From contig CALOCZ010000034.1 of NCBI GenBank assembly GCA_942491935.1, positions 62,001-126,000 of the forward strand: a stretch of DNA of 64,000 nt, read 5' to 3'. The stretch comes from JAGTVG01 sp942491935 (GTDB lineage Bacteria; Bacteroidota; Bacteroidia; Cytophagales; Cyclobacteriaceae). Every line of letters starts with the position of its first letter. Position 1 is the first letter of the stretch. The notes beneath the pieces are model-generated. The model saw nothing but the letters and a program-made list of their open reading frames with translations. It had not been told where the DNA came from and did not search any database. The position numbers and the translations under genes were made by a program. Positions 28,468-37,716 of this stretch are shown here, piece after piece.

Positions 28468-29505
28468 TTGATAGAATTTTTAAAAAAGAGACTGGTTTTG
28501 GTTTCCCTTTCCCTGATTATGGTATTGGGAGGCTATTCTAATGCCCACTCTCAGGATTATGACCTTGATTCTTTGATAAACGAAACCCTGGCATATGACT
28601 CCCTGCTCCTGGACGAACTTGCACAGGACTCTCTGTCTATTATCGATCTTATCGATAGCCTGTTAAAAGGTAAATTCAAATTTTCCTCCCTGATGTTACG
28701 TACTGCATATACAAGCAATATTATGAATGCAGGACGCGATTTTGGCATCAATCAGTATGGTTTTTCGCTTGGTGCATCTTATTATCATAAAACCGGCCTT
28801 TTCGGGGATTTAACTACGTATTGGAACAGCGATGTGGAACCTCATATAAATCCGACAACCATTACCTTGGGATATATGGGCTCTATAACTAGGAAATGGA
28901 GCGTTATAGCATCTTACGAACATTTCTTTTACACACAGGATCAGAGTTATGACGGCGTGCTTTATCCTATTACAAATTCACTGAACGCTTCTACATACCT
29001 TGATCTTAAACACTTTTCCTTAGGTGTGGATTATTCTTTTATGTTCGGGCAGGAAACTGCTCACAGGATAAGACCTAACATGTATGGCATTATCAGGATC
29101 AAAACAAAAGGATTTATAGATGAAATTGACATCTTTCCTTCGGCCTCCCTCCTGCTAGGGAATGCAACTATCTATTATCTCGATGAAAATTACTCGCAGC
29201 TTCAATCATTGCTGGAACAACAGGGCATAAATAATTTTCAGCAATTCAGGCAACGAAGACCAAGGCTTTCCCAATATCTTATTGCAAATTACGTAACCTA
29301 TGATGAAAGAACTGATAATGTATTTGGTATAATGAATTATTCCCTTTCTCTGCCCATCATGTTCAGAATGAATCGATTTACTTTCTCAACCAGTTATTAC
29401 ATTAATTTTCCAGTTGCACTTCCAGGCGAAGAGATAGACCTGAGTCCAAACAGTTACTTTAATGTATCCCTGCTGTATTCTATTCCATTTGGTCTTAAAA
29501 AATAG
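28468..29505 (+). CDS. Outer membrane beta-barrel protein of unknown function
   Basis: A 345-residue exported protein: signal peptide about 1-29 (MIEFLKKRLVLVSLSLIMVLGGYSNAHSQ), an unusual Asp-Ser-Leu-rich segment (DSLINETLAYDSLLLDELAQDSL) at about 33-66, then alternating hydrophobic and aromatic strands from 72 to the final residues, as in outer membrane barrels. It follows the Spy-like gene by 39 bases and uses a TTG start at 28468. I do not recognise a family. Its place suggests it is part of the envelope stress operon, as a target or signal source. Confidence 0.7.
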   Translation: MIEFLKKRLVLVSLSLIMVLGGYSNAHSQDYDLDSLINETLAYDSLLLDELAQDSLSIIDLIDSLLKGKFKFSSLMLRTAYTSNIMNAGRDFGINQYGFSLGASYYHKTGLFGDLTTYWNSDVEPHINPTTITLGYMGSITRKWSVIASYEHFFYTQDQSYDGVLYPITNSLNASTYLDLKHFSLGVDYSFMFGQETAHRIRPNMYGIIRIKTKGFIDEIDIFPSASLLLGNATIYYLDENYSQLQSLLEQQGINNFQQFRQRRPRLSQYLIANYVTYDERTDNVFGIMNYSLSLPIMFRMNRFTFSTSYYINFPVALPGEEIDLSPNSYFNVSLLYSIPFGLKK

Positions 29506-29667
29506 TCTTTTCAGCAACGTAAAATTAAACAGCAGTATTAAATACTGATATATACAAGGGCTATATATTTGAAATTTCCTTTTCTGACAATATCCATTTT
29601 GGTAGATTTGTTTCAGGATGTTTATTAAATTGACATACATATCCGGGGATATTTTAACTCAATAGTT

Positions 29668-30642
29668 TTGCATACATCGGATACAAAATATATTATCCTT
29701 CCATTCATGGTCCTATGCATGAAAGGATCATTATGGCTTGAGGGAACCATTTATAAAACACCAAAAAGTCTCTTTAAAATAAAGCACAAGGAACATTTTT
29801 GGAGAAATATATTCCGGGTTATGCATTCTTACCTAAGAGGATCAACGAAAAGTAACAACTTGGAGATTAGATTTAATGGGACAAGCCATAAAGTCCGGTC
29901 GAACAACAGGGGATATTTTAAAATAAACCTTAGTTGCGATAATGGCATTAGTGTGGACCTGAATCATTTAAATGTTTACCTGTTGAAGAAAAACCGTAAG
30001 ATCCGCTTACAAATACCCGAACCTTTCGATCATTGTTATTTTTCATACGGAAATGGTAAAATGGCTGTTATTTCAGACATCGATGATACAGTATTGGTTA
30101 CACATACGCTTAATACATTTCGGAAAGTACGCACACTACTTATTAAAAATGCACTTAAACGAAAGGCGGTTAAGGAAATGAAGGACTTGTACCAGCAATT
30201 CAGCCTAAAAGGTTATCCCTTCTTTTATGTTTCAAACAGCGAATCCAATCTTTTCCCCCTAATCCGCTTATTCCTTGAACATAATCACTTCCCAATAGGG
30301 CCAATATTCCTAAAACCTTTTGTAAAGTGGAATCAGATAATTAAAAAAAAGAAGAGACCGGAAAACTCTTCCCATAAGAAGGAAAAAATTACCTTCCTGC
30401 TTAACTCTTTAAAAGATATGAATTTTATTTTGATAGGAGATGACAGTCAGAAAGATCCGGAGATATATGCTGAAATATCGAAGACTTTTCCCGGAAGAAT
30501 TAAGCAAGTGTATATCCGTTCAGTGAAAAAAAACTTCACAGCAAAAAGAATTCAGAAACAATCAGAAGTTGAAAGATCCCCGGACACTGATTTTATCTAT
30601 TTCAAAGAACCAAAAGAAATTATTGAATCTGTAAGTATATAA
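29668..30642 (+). CDS. APP1-domain (DUF2183) protein, phosphatidate phosphatase-like
   Basis: A 324-residue protein whose second half carries the App1 signatures: a DxDxT motif in ISDIDDTVLVTH (near 136-147), PFFYVSNSESNLFPLIRLFLEHNHFPIGP around 182-210, and FILIGDDSQKDPEIYAEI around 253-270. The yeast relative App1 is a Mg-dependent phosphatidate phosphatase of the HAD type. The N-terminal 130 residues look like a beta domain, with no clear signal peptide. Start TTG at 29668. It follows the barrel gene after 162 bases, so it may not share its transcript. A lipid phosphatase role is inferred from the family. Confidence 0.82.
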   Translation: MHTSDTKYIILPFMVLCMKGSLWLEGTIYKTPKSLFKIKHKEHFWRNIFRVMHSYLRGSTKSNNLEIRFNGTSHKVRSNNRGYFKINLSCDNGISVDLNHLNVYLLKKNRKIRLQIPEPFDHCYFSYGNGKMAVISDIDDTVLVTHTLNTFRKVRTLLIKNALKRKAVKEMKDLYQQFSLKGYPFFYVSNSESNLFPLIRLFLEHNHFPIGPIFLKPFVKWNQIIKKKKRPENSSHKKEKITFLLNSLKDMNFILIGDDSQKDPEIYAEISKTFPGRIKQVYIRSVKKNFTAKRIQKQSEVERSPDTDFIYFKEPKEIIESVSI

Positions 30643-30692
30643 ATTCCGGTAATATCTATTTTTGCCAAAAAATAAAAACTAAAGCTAGTTAT

Positions 30693-31373
30693 ATGAAATA
30701 CATTTACAATTTAATAATTCTTGTCACTCTTGTTTTGCTTTTTAATTCCGGTTCTTTAAAAGCGCAGAATAAGACTTATTGGTCAACCGGATTTGAGATG
30801 TTATTCTCCTTTGCGGATATACAACAGGATGGCATTAGTAAATCTTCCATAATCCGATGGGCACCCGTATTCAACGTTCAGACTTTCTTCAACTATGATG
30901 CTACTAAAAATTTTGGGTTGTTTTCAGGAATAGGTGTAAGAAATGTAGGATTCATTTATGATGAAGATGAAGCCACAAGAAAGAAATACAGAACTTATAA
31001 TATGGGTATTCCCTTCGGTATAAAAGCAGGCAATTTTGAAAAAACATTCGTCTATGCAGGATATGAAATTGAGTTCCCATTTAATTATAAAGAAAAAACA
31101 TTCGTAAACAATCAAAAGTCAAGGTACAATGAGTGGTTCACTGACAGAGTTCCCACAATTAACCATTCAATTCTGGTTGGACTACAATTTCCCAAGGGCG
31201 TAAACCTAAAGTTTAAGTATTATTTTACCGGATTCTTTAACCAGGATTTTGTTCAAGTCGATGGAACTACAGGAGATCAATACAAGCCATATGAAAACCT
31301 GGATGTCAATGTATTTTTCTTCTCAATAGGCATAAACCTGTTTAAAGACAAAGAGCTTTATTTCGCCGATTAA
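30693..31373 (+). CDS. Outer membrane beta-barrel protein
   Basis: A 226-residue protein with a signal peptide (MKYIYNLIILVTLVLLFNSGSLKAQ) and about eight amphipathic strands ending in FFSIGINLFKDKELYF. The pattern is that of a small porin-like barrel or OMP_b-brl family member. No specific family is recognised. It stands apart from the APP1 gene by 50 bases and converges on the OmpH-like gene, sharing a hairpin terminator. Confidence 0.7.
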   Translation: MKYIYNLIILVTLVLLFNSGSLKAQNKTYWSTGFEMLFSFADIQQDGISKSSIIRWAPVFNVQTFFNYDATKNFGLFSGIGVRNVGFIYDEDEATRKKYRTYNMGIPFGIKAGNFEKTFVYAGYEIEFPFNYKEKTFVNNQKSRYNEWFTDRVPTINHSILVGLQFPKGVNLKFKYYFTGFFNQDFVQVDGTTGDQYKPYENLDVNVFFFSIGINLFKDKELYFAD

Positions 31374-31399
31374 GTTGAAATAAAGCCCTCATTTTTTTT
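31353..31399 (+). terminator. Terminator between convergent barrel and OmpH-like genes
   Basis: GAG-CTTTATTTC (31353-31364), a 12-base loop holding the stop codon, GAAATAAAG-CC-CTC (31377-31390), then T8 (31392-31399). The stem is perfect over nine bases and extended across a two-base bulge. It may work in both directions, since the minus side is also T-rich. Confidence 0.75.
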
Positions 31400-31408
31400 G
31401 AATACTTT

Positions 31409-32053
31409 CTAATTTGTATTTGTAGTGTCAGCTGCCGCTGAAGTAGCCTGAGGTATTGCCCCTTTAGAATTATATTCATCGTTCAGGCCCTTTACCACAA
31501 TTTCCGTAACATCCATCCCTTTATCTCCATAAAGAACAGCATTTCCCCTTTTTGCATTTAAAATCAATGCAAATCCGTTTTCTCTGGCGTAATTTTCGAG
31601 GAACTTAGTGACTTTATCATACAGCTGAGTATTAACTTCCGACTCAGCTCTTAAAAGATCCTGGCCCATTTTTTCTTGTAATAACATCAGGTTCTGTCTT
31701 TTTTGCATAAGATCTTCCTCCACTGCCCTTGCCTGATTCATGGTCATATTCCCTGCGGTCCTTTGAAATCCTTCGAATTCCTTTTGCAGGCCCTGGGCTT
31801 TCATTGTATAATCATTTTCCATCTCCTGCCTTTTTTTATCCAGATCGCTTGCCAATTCCTTGAAGTATTCATAATTACTTAAAAGTGAATCTTCGAGAAC
31901 ATATGCAATTGCAATATCACTTGGAGTTGATACAGCTTCTGTATCTCCGTCAGCTGATGCTTTATGATCTTTAGGTAAAGAGAGAAATAACACATACAGT
32001 ACAATAATGGCTATAGCCAGAATAATGTTTAGAATAATCGTAAAATATTTCAC
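31409..32053 (-). CDS. OmpH/Skp-family membrane-anchored chaperone-like protein
   Basis: Helical OmpH/Skp-like protein. The open frame reaches 32125, but GTG at 32053 gives MKYFTIILNIILAIAIIVLYVLF, a clear N-terminal anchor, and is preferred; the mature part then runs about 190 residues. It contains the long coiled coil (KELASDLDKKRQEMENDYTMKAQGLQKEFEGFQ...) and the OmpH ending with FLENYARENGFALILNAKRGNAVLYGDKGMDVTEIVVKGLNDEY. Skp proteins hold outer membrane proteins in the periplasm. It is an isolated copy, not beside bamA or lpxD. Confidence 0.85.
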   Translation of the reverse strand: MKYFTIILNIILAIAIIVLYVLFLSLPKDHKASADGDTEAVSTPSDIAIAYVLEDSLLSNYEYFKELASDLDKKRQEMENDYTMKAQGLQKEFEGFQRTAGNMTMNQARAVEEDLMQKRQNLMLLQEKMGQDLLRAESEVNTQLYDKVTKFLENYARENGFALILNAKRGNAVLYGDKGMDVTEIVVKGLNDEYNSKGAIPQATSAAADTTNTN

Positions 32054-32145
32054 TTTCTGATGATTTTGGTTTAACTGGTCGCAAATATAAAAAAGATAAA
32101 TATATACTATACTAAGAAGGATCAATAATTAATATACAGGGGCTA

Positions 32146-32865
32146 TTAACGATTCTGATAGAAATACCTGATCTCACTGTCTTTCCCTGCCGTGTGAGAA
32201 ATATTTTCTTTCTGCTGAAGCATATCTTCTTTGACATATGGGATTCCTGTTGAAGTTTCTGCCTCGCCAAGATATATGGGTGTTTTTTTAAAATAAAAAG
32301 CCAGAAAAATGCCGGCAACAGATCCCATAATATGTGATTCCCATGAAATAGAATCATCGAATGGAAAAAGACCATATATCATCCCTCCATAGAGAAAGAA
32401 TATGATCATGGATATGGCGAGAGATCTTGGGTTCTTTCGCAAGATACCACCCCAGAATATGAACATGACAAGCCCATAAACAAGTCCGCTGGAACCTATA
32501 TGATAAGCTTCCCGTCCTATGATCCATACCCAGAAACCAGAGGCCAGGTATATCCAGAAAAATACTTCAAGAGCGATTCTATGGTAGAAGTAAAATAATC
32601 CCACACCTAAAATGATCAGGGGAATGGTATTGGACATTAAATGTATAGCATCACCATGGATCAATGGTCCGGTGATTATACCCAGACTCCCTTTAAAAGT
32701 TCTTGGAAGTATACCATATAATCCCAGGTCAAGATGACTTGCCCATTCCAGTGATTTTATTATCCATAAGATCAATACAAATGATAAAGTCAAATAGACT
32801 CCTCTTTGCAGTATTTTAAATTCTTTGGATTTAAACATATTCATGGAATCAACCAGCAGAAACAA
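32146..32865 (-). CDS. Rhomboid-family intramembrane serine protease
   Basis: Membrane protease of 239 residues and about six helices. The catalytic dyad is visible: Ser126 in IGSSGLVYG (123-131) and His178 in WESHIMGSVAG (175-185), together with the loop HLMSN (75-79) of the rhomboid family. A basic, Lys-rich cytoplasmic tail of about 50 residues follows. Internal Met at 8 or 10 could be the true start. It is upstream of the OmpH-like gene on the same strand by about 90 bases. Substrate not known. Confidence 0.93.
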   Translation of the reverse strand: MFLLVDSMNMFKSKEFKILQRGVYLTLSFVLILWIIKSLEWASHLDLGLYGILPRTFKGSLGIITGPLIHGDAIHLMSNTIPLIILGVGLFYFYHRIALEVFFWIYLASGFWVWIIGREAYHIGSSGLVYGLVMFIFWGGILRKNPRSLAISMIIFFLYGGMIYGLFPFDDSISWESHIMGSVAGIFLAFYFKKTPIYLGEAETSTGIPYVKEDMLQQKENISHTAGKDSEIRYFYQNR

Positions 32866-33020
32866 CCAATATTGGCAAGCTGCTTCTAAGGTTTGAAATT
32901 CTTAAATAAAGTTAATCAAATATCCTGTGTTAGCCTATATTCAATTCCATACATTAGGGTTATAATTTGGTTTTAAATTATATTTGGTTATCATTGAATC
33001 TAATCGCTGAATAATCATTA

Positions 33021-34364
33021 ATGAAAAAATACCTCTACTTCGTTACTTTTGTTGCTGCACTGGGCGGATTCCTGTTTGGTTTTGACACAGCGGTTATTTC
33101 AGGTGCGGAGCAGTCAATTCAAATCTTATGGAAACTTAATGAAATTCAACATGGTCTTACTGTGTCTATAGCACTTTTTGGGACCATTGTCGGTGCACTT
33201 CTCGGAGGATTCCCATCTGACAAATTTGGAAGAAAGAAAACCCTATTCTGGATTGGCCTGTTGTATTTTGTTTCAGCTATAGGTTCTGCTTTAGCTACTG
33301 GCTGGTATGCTTTTTTATTTTTCCGGTTTATCGGGGGACTGGGAGTTGGGGCTTCATCAGTTGCGGGGCCAATGTATATATCCGAAATATCCCCTGCCCG
33401 GATGCGTGGGAGACTGGTTGCTTTATTCCAGTTTAATGTTGTGTTAGGTATACTACTTGCTTATCTTTCTAACTACTTAATCGGGGGTAGCGGTGAAAAT
33501 GCCTGGAGATGGATGCTGGGCGTAGAAGGGATCCCCGCCTTTGCATTTCTATCCCTGGTCTTGTTTATCCCTGAAAGTCCCAGATGGCTGATCTTTAAAA
33601 AGGGCCTTGTTGAAAACGCTAGATCTATCTTATCCAGGATCGGGCACAAGAATGTAGAAGAGGAGGTCCAATTGATATTAACAACACATCAACAGCATCT
33701 GGGCAAATCAGAAAAGGAGAAATTTTTCTCCAAACAATACAAATTCCCGATTATGCTTGCGGTCATGTTTGCCATTTTCAACCAGGTTTCAGGCATAAAT
33801 GCAGTTATTTATTATACTCCAAGGATTTTTCAGAATGCAGGTCTGGAAACAAGTTCTGCTTTACTTTCAACAGCCGGTATTGGATTGATCAATTTCGTAT
33901 TTACAATCATAGCAATCAATTTCATTGATCGTTTTGGCAGGAGATTTTTGATGATACTTGGTTCTTTTGGCCTGATCATTACACTTGCAATGACATCACT
34001 GTCATTTTATTTTTCCATTGGAGGACAACTTGTTGCCATTAGCCTTTTTATTTATATTGCCTTTTTCGGATTTTCCCAGGGGGCTGTTATCTGGGTATTC
34101 ATTTCCGAAATTTTTCCCAATGAAGTACGTGCTAAAGGGCAATCCCTTGGAAGTTTTACACACTGGTTTATGGCAGCATTCATAACCTTTCTGATCCCTT
34201 CTGCTGAAAAGATAGGATTTGGTCCTACCTTTTTATTTTTCTCGATCATGATGGTATTTCAATTGTTCTTTGTATTGAAGATCATGCCTGAGACAAAAGG
34301 AATATCTCTTGAGGAATTAGAGAATGTGATGTTGAAGAAAAAATCCCGCAATAAGCGGGATTAA
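33021..34364 (+). CDS. Sugar:proton symporter, MFS sugar porter family
   Basis: Twelve-helix MFS transporter of 447 residues from the sugar porter (SP) group that includes XylE and GalP. Hallmarks: GGFLFGFDTAVISGAEQ near 14-32, the RxGRKK loop (DKFGRKK), PESPRWLIFKKG around 190, QVSGINAVIYYTP near 262, DRFGRR and the terminal PETKGISLEELE. With xylBA 10 kb away it is a plausible xylose uptake system, but sugar choice cannot be told from sequence. The last codons overlap a hairpin that ends the neighbouring minus-strand operon. Confidence 0.9.
   Translation: MKKYLYFVTFVAALGGFLFGFDTAVISGAEQSIQILWKLNEIQHGLTVSIALFGTIVGALLGGFPSDKFGRKKTLFWIGLLYFVSAIGSALATGWYAFLFFRFIGGLGVGASSVAGPMYISEISPARMRGRLVALFQFNVVLGILLAYLSNYLIGGSGENAWRWMLGVEGIPAFAFLSLVLFIPESPRWLIFKKGLVENARSILSRIGHKNVEEEVQLILTTHQQHLGKSEKEKFFSKQYKFPIMLAVMFAIFNQVSGINAVIYYTPRIFQNAGLETSSALLSTAGIGLINFVFTIIAINFIDRFGRRFLMILGSFGLIITLAMTSLSFYFSIGGQLVAISLFIYIAFFGFSQGAVIWVFISEIFPNEVRAKGQSLGSFTHWFMAAFITFLIPSAEKIGFGPTFLFFSIMMVFQLFFVLKIMPETKGISLEELENVMLKKKSRNKRD
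34342..34362 (-). terminator. Terminator of the groES operon, inside the porter gene end
   Basis: AATCCCGC (34342-34349), loop AATAA, GCGGGATT (34355-34362): a perfect 8-bp stem. On the minus strand it is followed by a run of T (six A in the 34336-34341 region on the + strand), a textbook terminator for groES, whose stop is at 34368. The stem itself encodes the last residues and stop of the convergent sugar porter. Confidence 0.85.
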
Positions 34365-34367
34365 ATA

Positions 34368-34658
34368 TTAAATCTCTTCAGTTTCGACAAGTTTAGCCAG
34401 AACATCTGCATAAGGAACCACCAGGAAGGTATCTCCGTCCAGTTCAATTTCAGTTCCGGAATATTCTTTATAGAATACAACATCGCCAACGGCAATTTCC
34501 GGGCCTTCTATATTGCTCAAAGCGACAACCTTGGCAAATTTGGGTTTCTCCACAGCAGCGGTATCAGGAATGATTATTCCCCCGGCTGTTGTTTGCTCAT
34601 TTCCCTCATCTGATACATCCAGTATCACATTCTGATTTACAGGTTGTAATTCTCTCAT
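34368..34658 (-). CDS. groES: Co-chaperonin GroES, without groEL
   Basis: GroES-type cap protein of 96 residues with the mobile loop TTAGGIIIPDTA (23-34) that docks on GroEL and the beta-barrel motifs KFAKVVALS, VGDVVFYKEYSGTEIELDG and FLVVPYADVLA. The N-terminus reads MRELQPVNQNVILDV rather than the usual KPLSDRVL, and the gene is not followed by groEL. It ends at a strong hairpin. It lies one base past a thioredoxin-glutaredoxin gene. This may be a second, diverged GroES, or a separate locus with groEL elsewhere. Confidence 0.85.
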   Translation of the reverse strand: MRELQPVNQNVILDVSDEGNEQTTAGGIIIPDTAAVEKPKFAKVVALSNIEGPEIAVGDVVFYKEYSGTEIELDGDTFLVVPYADVLAKLVETEEI

Positions 34659-34659
34659 A

Positions 34660-35244
34660 TTAATTCACTTTTATTTCTAATAATTGATTTAATTTCGTTT
34701 GATCAAAGCCTATCACCATTTGTCCATCAATTTCTGTTTGTGGTACGCCTTGCTGTCCACTCTTGCTCACCATACTTTGAGCTGCTCCCTGGTCACTTGC
34801 TACATCAACTTCTGAATACCTTACCCCATTTTTTCTCAAATAATTTTTAACTGTTGTACACCATGGACAAGTTGGTGTTGTATACAGAGTAACATTTTTT
34901 TGAGGTCGCTCAGCAGCTTTTGCCTCATAAATTATATGATCCAAAAGAGTTTGATAAAAATCTTCTTTATGACATCCTTTGAATGTATTCTTAAATTCTC
35001 CGAGTTCAAATTCAACAAGTACAGGAACTGTAGTAATGTTATAATTTCCGTGGATATCACGAACATTTTTAACATTTGCTACAAATATATTCGCTTCTGA
35101 ATTTTTTTCAGCAACAGCTTCAATATTCTTTTTAGCACATTCACTCTGCTCTGAGCCTTCTTTATATAACAATAGATAAGATCTCTTTTCTTTTCCGATC
35201 TTCTCTAATAATTCCGCATGAGAATTTAATGATTCAACAGACAT
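34660..35244 (-). CDS. Thioredoxin-like / glutaredoxin fusion protein
   Basis: A 194-residue two-domain protein. Residues 1-110 have a thioredoxin fold in which the CxxC is reduced to S-x3-C (SEQSECA, single Cys36), with a cis-proline site TTVPVLVEF (71-79). Residues 115-194 are a glutaredoxin with a full CPWC active site (126-129) and GVPQTEID. The second domain should be redox active. Its stop is adjacent to the groES start, so the two are a small minus-strand operon, perhaps stress related. Repeated TGTCA words lie upstream. Confidence 0.85.
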   Translation of the reverse strand: MSVESLNSHAELLEKIGKEKRSYLLLYKEGSEQSECAKKNIEAVAEKNSEANIFVANVKNVRDIHGNYNITTVPVLVEFELGEFKNTFKGCHKEDFYQTLLDHIIYEAKAAERPQKNVTLYTTPTCPWCTTVKNYLRKNGVRYSEVDVASDQGAAQSMVSKSGQQGVPQTEIDGQMVIGFDQTKLNQLLEIKVN

Positions 35245-35314
35245 TTATATTTCCTTTTTTTATACAAATTTATTACACATGAACAACTCTTCATAAATAA
35301 TGCCAATTATTTTT

Positions 35315-35393
35315 TGACATAATATTGTCAGTGTTACAGGTCAAAATGTCATAAGGGAAGACTCCTGTGGATTACAGTTAAATCAAATTGTCA
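35315..35393 (-). promoter_or_regulatory. Cluster of TGACA/TGTCA words upstream of the redox-groES operon
   Basis: A TGACA-N6-TGTCA dyad at 35315-35330 plus further TGTCA at 35347-35351 and 35389-35393. It lies 71 bases and more upstream of the ATG at 35244. It may be a stress-regulator site; the factor is unknown. Confidence 0.35.
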
Positions 35394-35460
35394 TATATTA
35401 AATTTATCAATAGAGACTAAGGATAAATCCCTAAGGTGATGTTGAATATAATTATTTGAT

Positions 35461-37716
35461 TTAGTTTCTAGTAAAATTAAATTCTGCCCTCCTGTTCATT
35501 CGAATTTCTTCACTATCCATATTGGCTATGATTGGCATCTTCTCTCCAAATCCGAGTACTTTAATCCTGGATCTTTCTACGCCCTGGCTTATCATATATT
35601 GTCGTACTGCATAAGCCCTTCTTTTGGATAATTCTATATTATAATAATAATCTCCAATATAATCAGTGAATCCACCGATCTCAAGCTTGATATCCTGATG
35701 ACGTATCAGGAATGCAGCAATTGCATCAAGGATCGGATAAGAAGGAGGAAGTACTATATCAGAATTAAAATCGAACACCACCAGATTTTCCAGACTTGTT
35801 CCACCTGATGAATAAGATCTTGTTTGGGGTGCAGGTTCTGAATAGTCAGATGAATTACTTTGAATTTCTTCAGGTGTCACTTCTTCTAACTCCTCAGCGG
35901 ATATTTCTTCATATTCTTCATCAGAAATAGCAGCCACAGCTATAACTTCGTCTATATCATCAAGTTCATCTGCAGGTTCCTCGTCCACATCTATTTCTTC
36001 GGTTTCATATGCTTCAATACCTGCTCCAATAGCCACAACGTCAGCCACAAGCTCAGGTTGGGATTCTGCCAGGTCCTTTGATAAAAATATATTTAAATCG
36101 AATGTATAAGGTTTGTTTTTATTTTCTAATTCAATAGGCATTTCTACTTTCTTATAGCCCGCCTTTTCCCCAACCAATTTGTATTTGTACCCCGACCTAA
36201 GGAAGATCTGGTAATTGCCTGACATCTCATTTGAAAAGGTCGTTCCATAAACTTCATTTTCGGGTTCGATAAGTAGTGAGAGTAAAGCATTTACAGGTGT
36301 AGCAGCCTGTTCGTCCATTACCTTCCCTTTGACAACTACCAGGGGATTTGCATCCATGAACTGGGGTCGATCAACTCGTACAATACGCATCATGCCGTCT
36401 TTTGTCCCCTGTGCCAGATAAGCATAAGCATCCTTTTCATCGAAATAGAAATAGTGGTCGTTATATGGCGTATTTATATCTTCACCAATATTTTCGGGTT
36501 CTCCCCAATTCTGCCATGAGTCATCAAGCCTTTTCACTCTGAAAATATCGCTTCCTCCCAAACCAGGATATCCTTTAGAGGTAAAATACAAGGCATTTTC
36601 TTCCATCGAAAAGAATGGGGCATATTCATCTTCCGGCGTATTGATGCTGGTAATATTTATTGGGGCGCCCCACTTGTTATCTCCTTCACTTAATGAAACG
36701 TATAGGTCCGTTCCCCCTTGTGTACCTTTCAGCTCACTGGATATGATCAAAACATTTCCATTATCAGTAATCGTATAATCTGCATCCACAGGTATATCAC
36801 CTGCATTTTTAATTTTCTGGACTTCCGATGAAGTCCATGCCCCATTTTCTTTTGAGACGGCTGACAAGTTCGCTCTTACCTTATTAGCGCTTCCGCTAAC
36901 ATTGCCGACCATTAAACGGGGGTTGTCATTCTTATAATAAATGGAATTTGAAGTATTAAATCCGATATTATTTATTTTTTCACCAAGTCTGACAGGATCT
37001 GAGTAATTGCCTCTATCATAGGTTGAAAACCATACATCCCCTGGATCATTAATGCCTCCCATATTGTCTTCACTGAATCCTCTTGTAAAAAACAACGTTT
37101 TTTCATCTTCGGAATAAACGGGACGTATGTCCGACTCTTCACCTGCCGCATTAAGATCTATGTTCTTTTTTGTAAGCCTGGGATTTAAGCGATATGCAAA
37201 TCCTTCCCTGAACCTAATAGGGACTACCGAGGTTGAAACCCCAATTGCATCGATCGAATTGGCTCCTTCTACCATACTCCCATCCAAAACAATCTTCACC
37301 GATGTTATATTAAAGTCATAGGTAGGTAGAAATACATTTAAAATCCGGTTATTGACATCAACCGGTCCGGGAATAAAAGATCCAACTAGATGAGCATCCT
37401 TATTTTCATCATACACATAGATCATTTCTATTGCTCCGGGATTGCTTGTTTCTACAATGGCTATCTGGCGCATTTTCATAGGAACTCCAAATCCAACTAC
37501 GAGATATTCCTGTGAGTTGGGAGAACTGGCCATCCAGGCCATTGGATCCTTTCCTCCAAACTTAAAAGCATTGGGGGGACCTATAACCTGAGATGCGGAA
37601 AAATCCTTTCCGGAGAACTGAGAGGAGTACTCAATTACTTCTGTGGCCCATTGAACTTCTTGTGTATAACTGTGAATTGTAATAAGTGATAGCACCAAAA
37701 ACAAATACTTCTTCAT
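35461..37716 (-). CDS. OmpA-family protein with PD40 propeller (paralogue 1)
   Basis: A 751-residue exported protein. Order: signal peptide (1-18); an N-terminal domain of about 150 residues (EVQWATEVIEYSSQFSGKDFSASQVIGPPN...) shared by all three large paralogues, with a discoidin/galactose-binding-like look; PD40/TolB-type repeats (about 185-440, DEKTLFFTRGF, NALYFTSKGYPGLGGSDIF); a CRD-like domain (about 455-535); an acidic linker with many EE pairs; and a C-terminal OmpA peptidoglycan-binding domain ending MNRRAEFNFTRN. The PD40-CRD-OmpA order recalls PorE of the type IX system, but the TPR part is missing. First of a tandem cluster; first gene from 37716 has a long untranscribed-looking upstream. 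Confidence 0.85.
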   Translation of the reverse strand: MKKYLFLVLSLITIHSYTQEVQWATEVIEYSSQFSGKDFSASQVIGPPNAFKFGGKDPMAWMASSPNSQEYLVVGFGVPMKMRQIAIVETSNPGAIEMIYVYDENKDAHLVGSFIPGPVDVNNRILNVFLPTYDFNITSVKIVLDGSMVEGANSIDAIGVSTSVVPIRFREGFAYRLNPRLTKKNIDLNAAGEESDIRPVYSEDEKTLFFTRGFSEDNMGGINDPGDVWFSTYDRGNYSDPVRLGEKINNIGFNTSNSIYYKNDNPRLMVGNVSGSANKVRANLSAVSKENGAWTSSEVQKIKNAGDIPVDADYTITDNGNVLIISSELKGTQGGTDLYVSLSEGDNKWGAPINITSINTPEDEYAPFFSMEENALYFTSKGYPGLGGSDIFRVKRLDDSWQNWGEPENIGEDINTPYNDHYFYFDEKDAYAYLAQGTKDGMMRIVRVDRPQFMDANPLVVVKGKVMDEQAATPVNALLSLLIEPENEVYGTTFSNEMSGNYQIFLRSGYKYKLVGEKAGYKKVEMPIELENKNKPYTFDLNIFLSKDLAESQPELVADVVAIGAGIEAYETEEIDVDEEPADELDDIDEVIAVAAISDEEYEEISAEELEEVTPEEIQSNSSDYSEPAPQTRSYSSGGTSLENLVVFDFNSDIVLPPSYPILDAIAAFLIRHQDIKLEIGGFTDYIGDYYYNIELSKRRAYAVRQYMISQGVERSRIKVLGFGEKMPIIANMDSEEIRMNRRAEFNFTRN

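Noticed and set aside
29533..29547. CAGTAT-TAA-ATACTG palindrome after the beta-barrel gene
   Set aside because: Stem of six and no T-run; common by chance in AT-rich DNA.
32980..32987. TATATTTG box before the sugar porter gene
   Set aside because: No TTG at 19-21 bases upstream; such boxes are frequent in this base composition.
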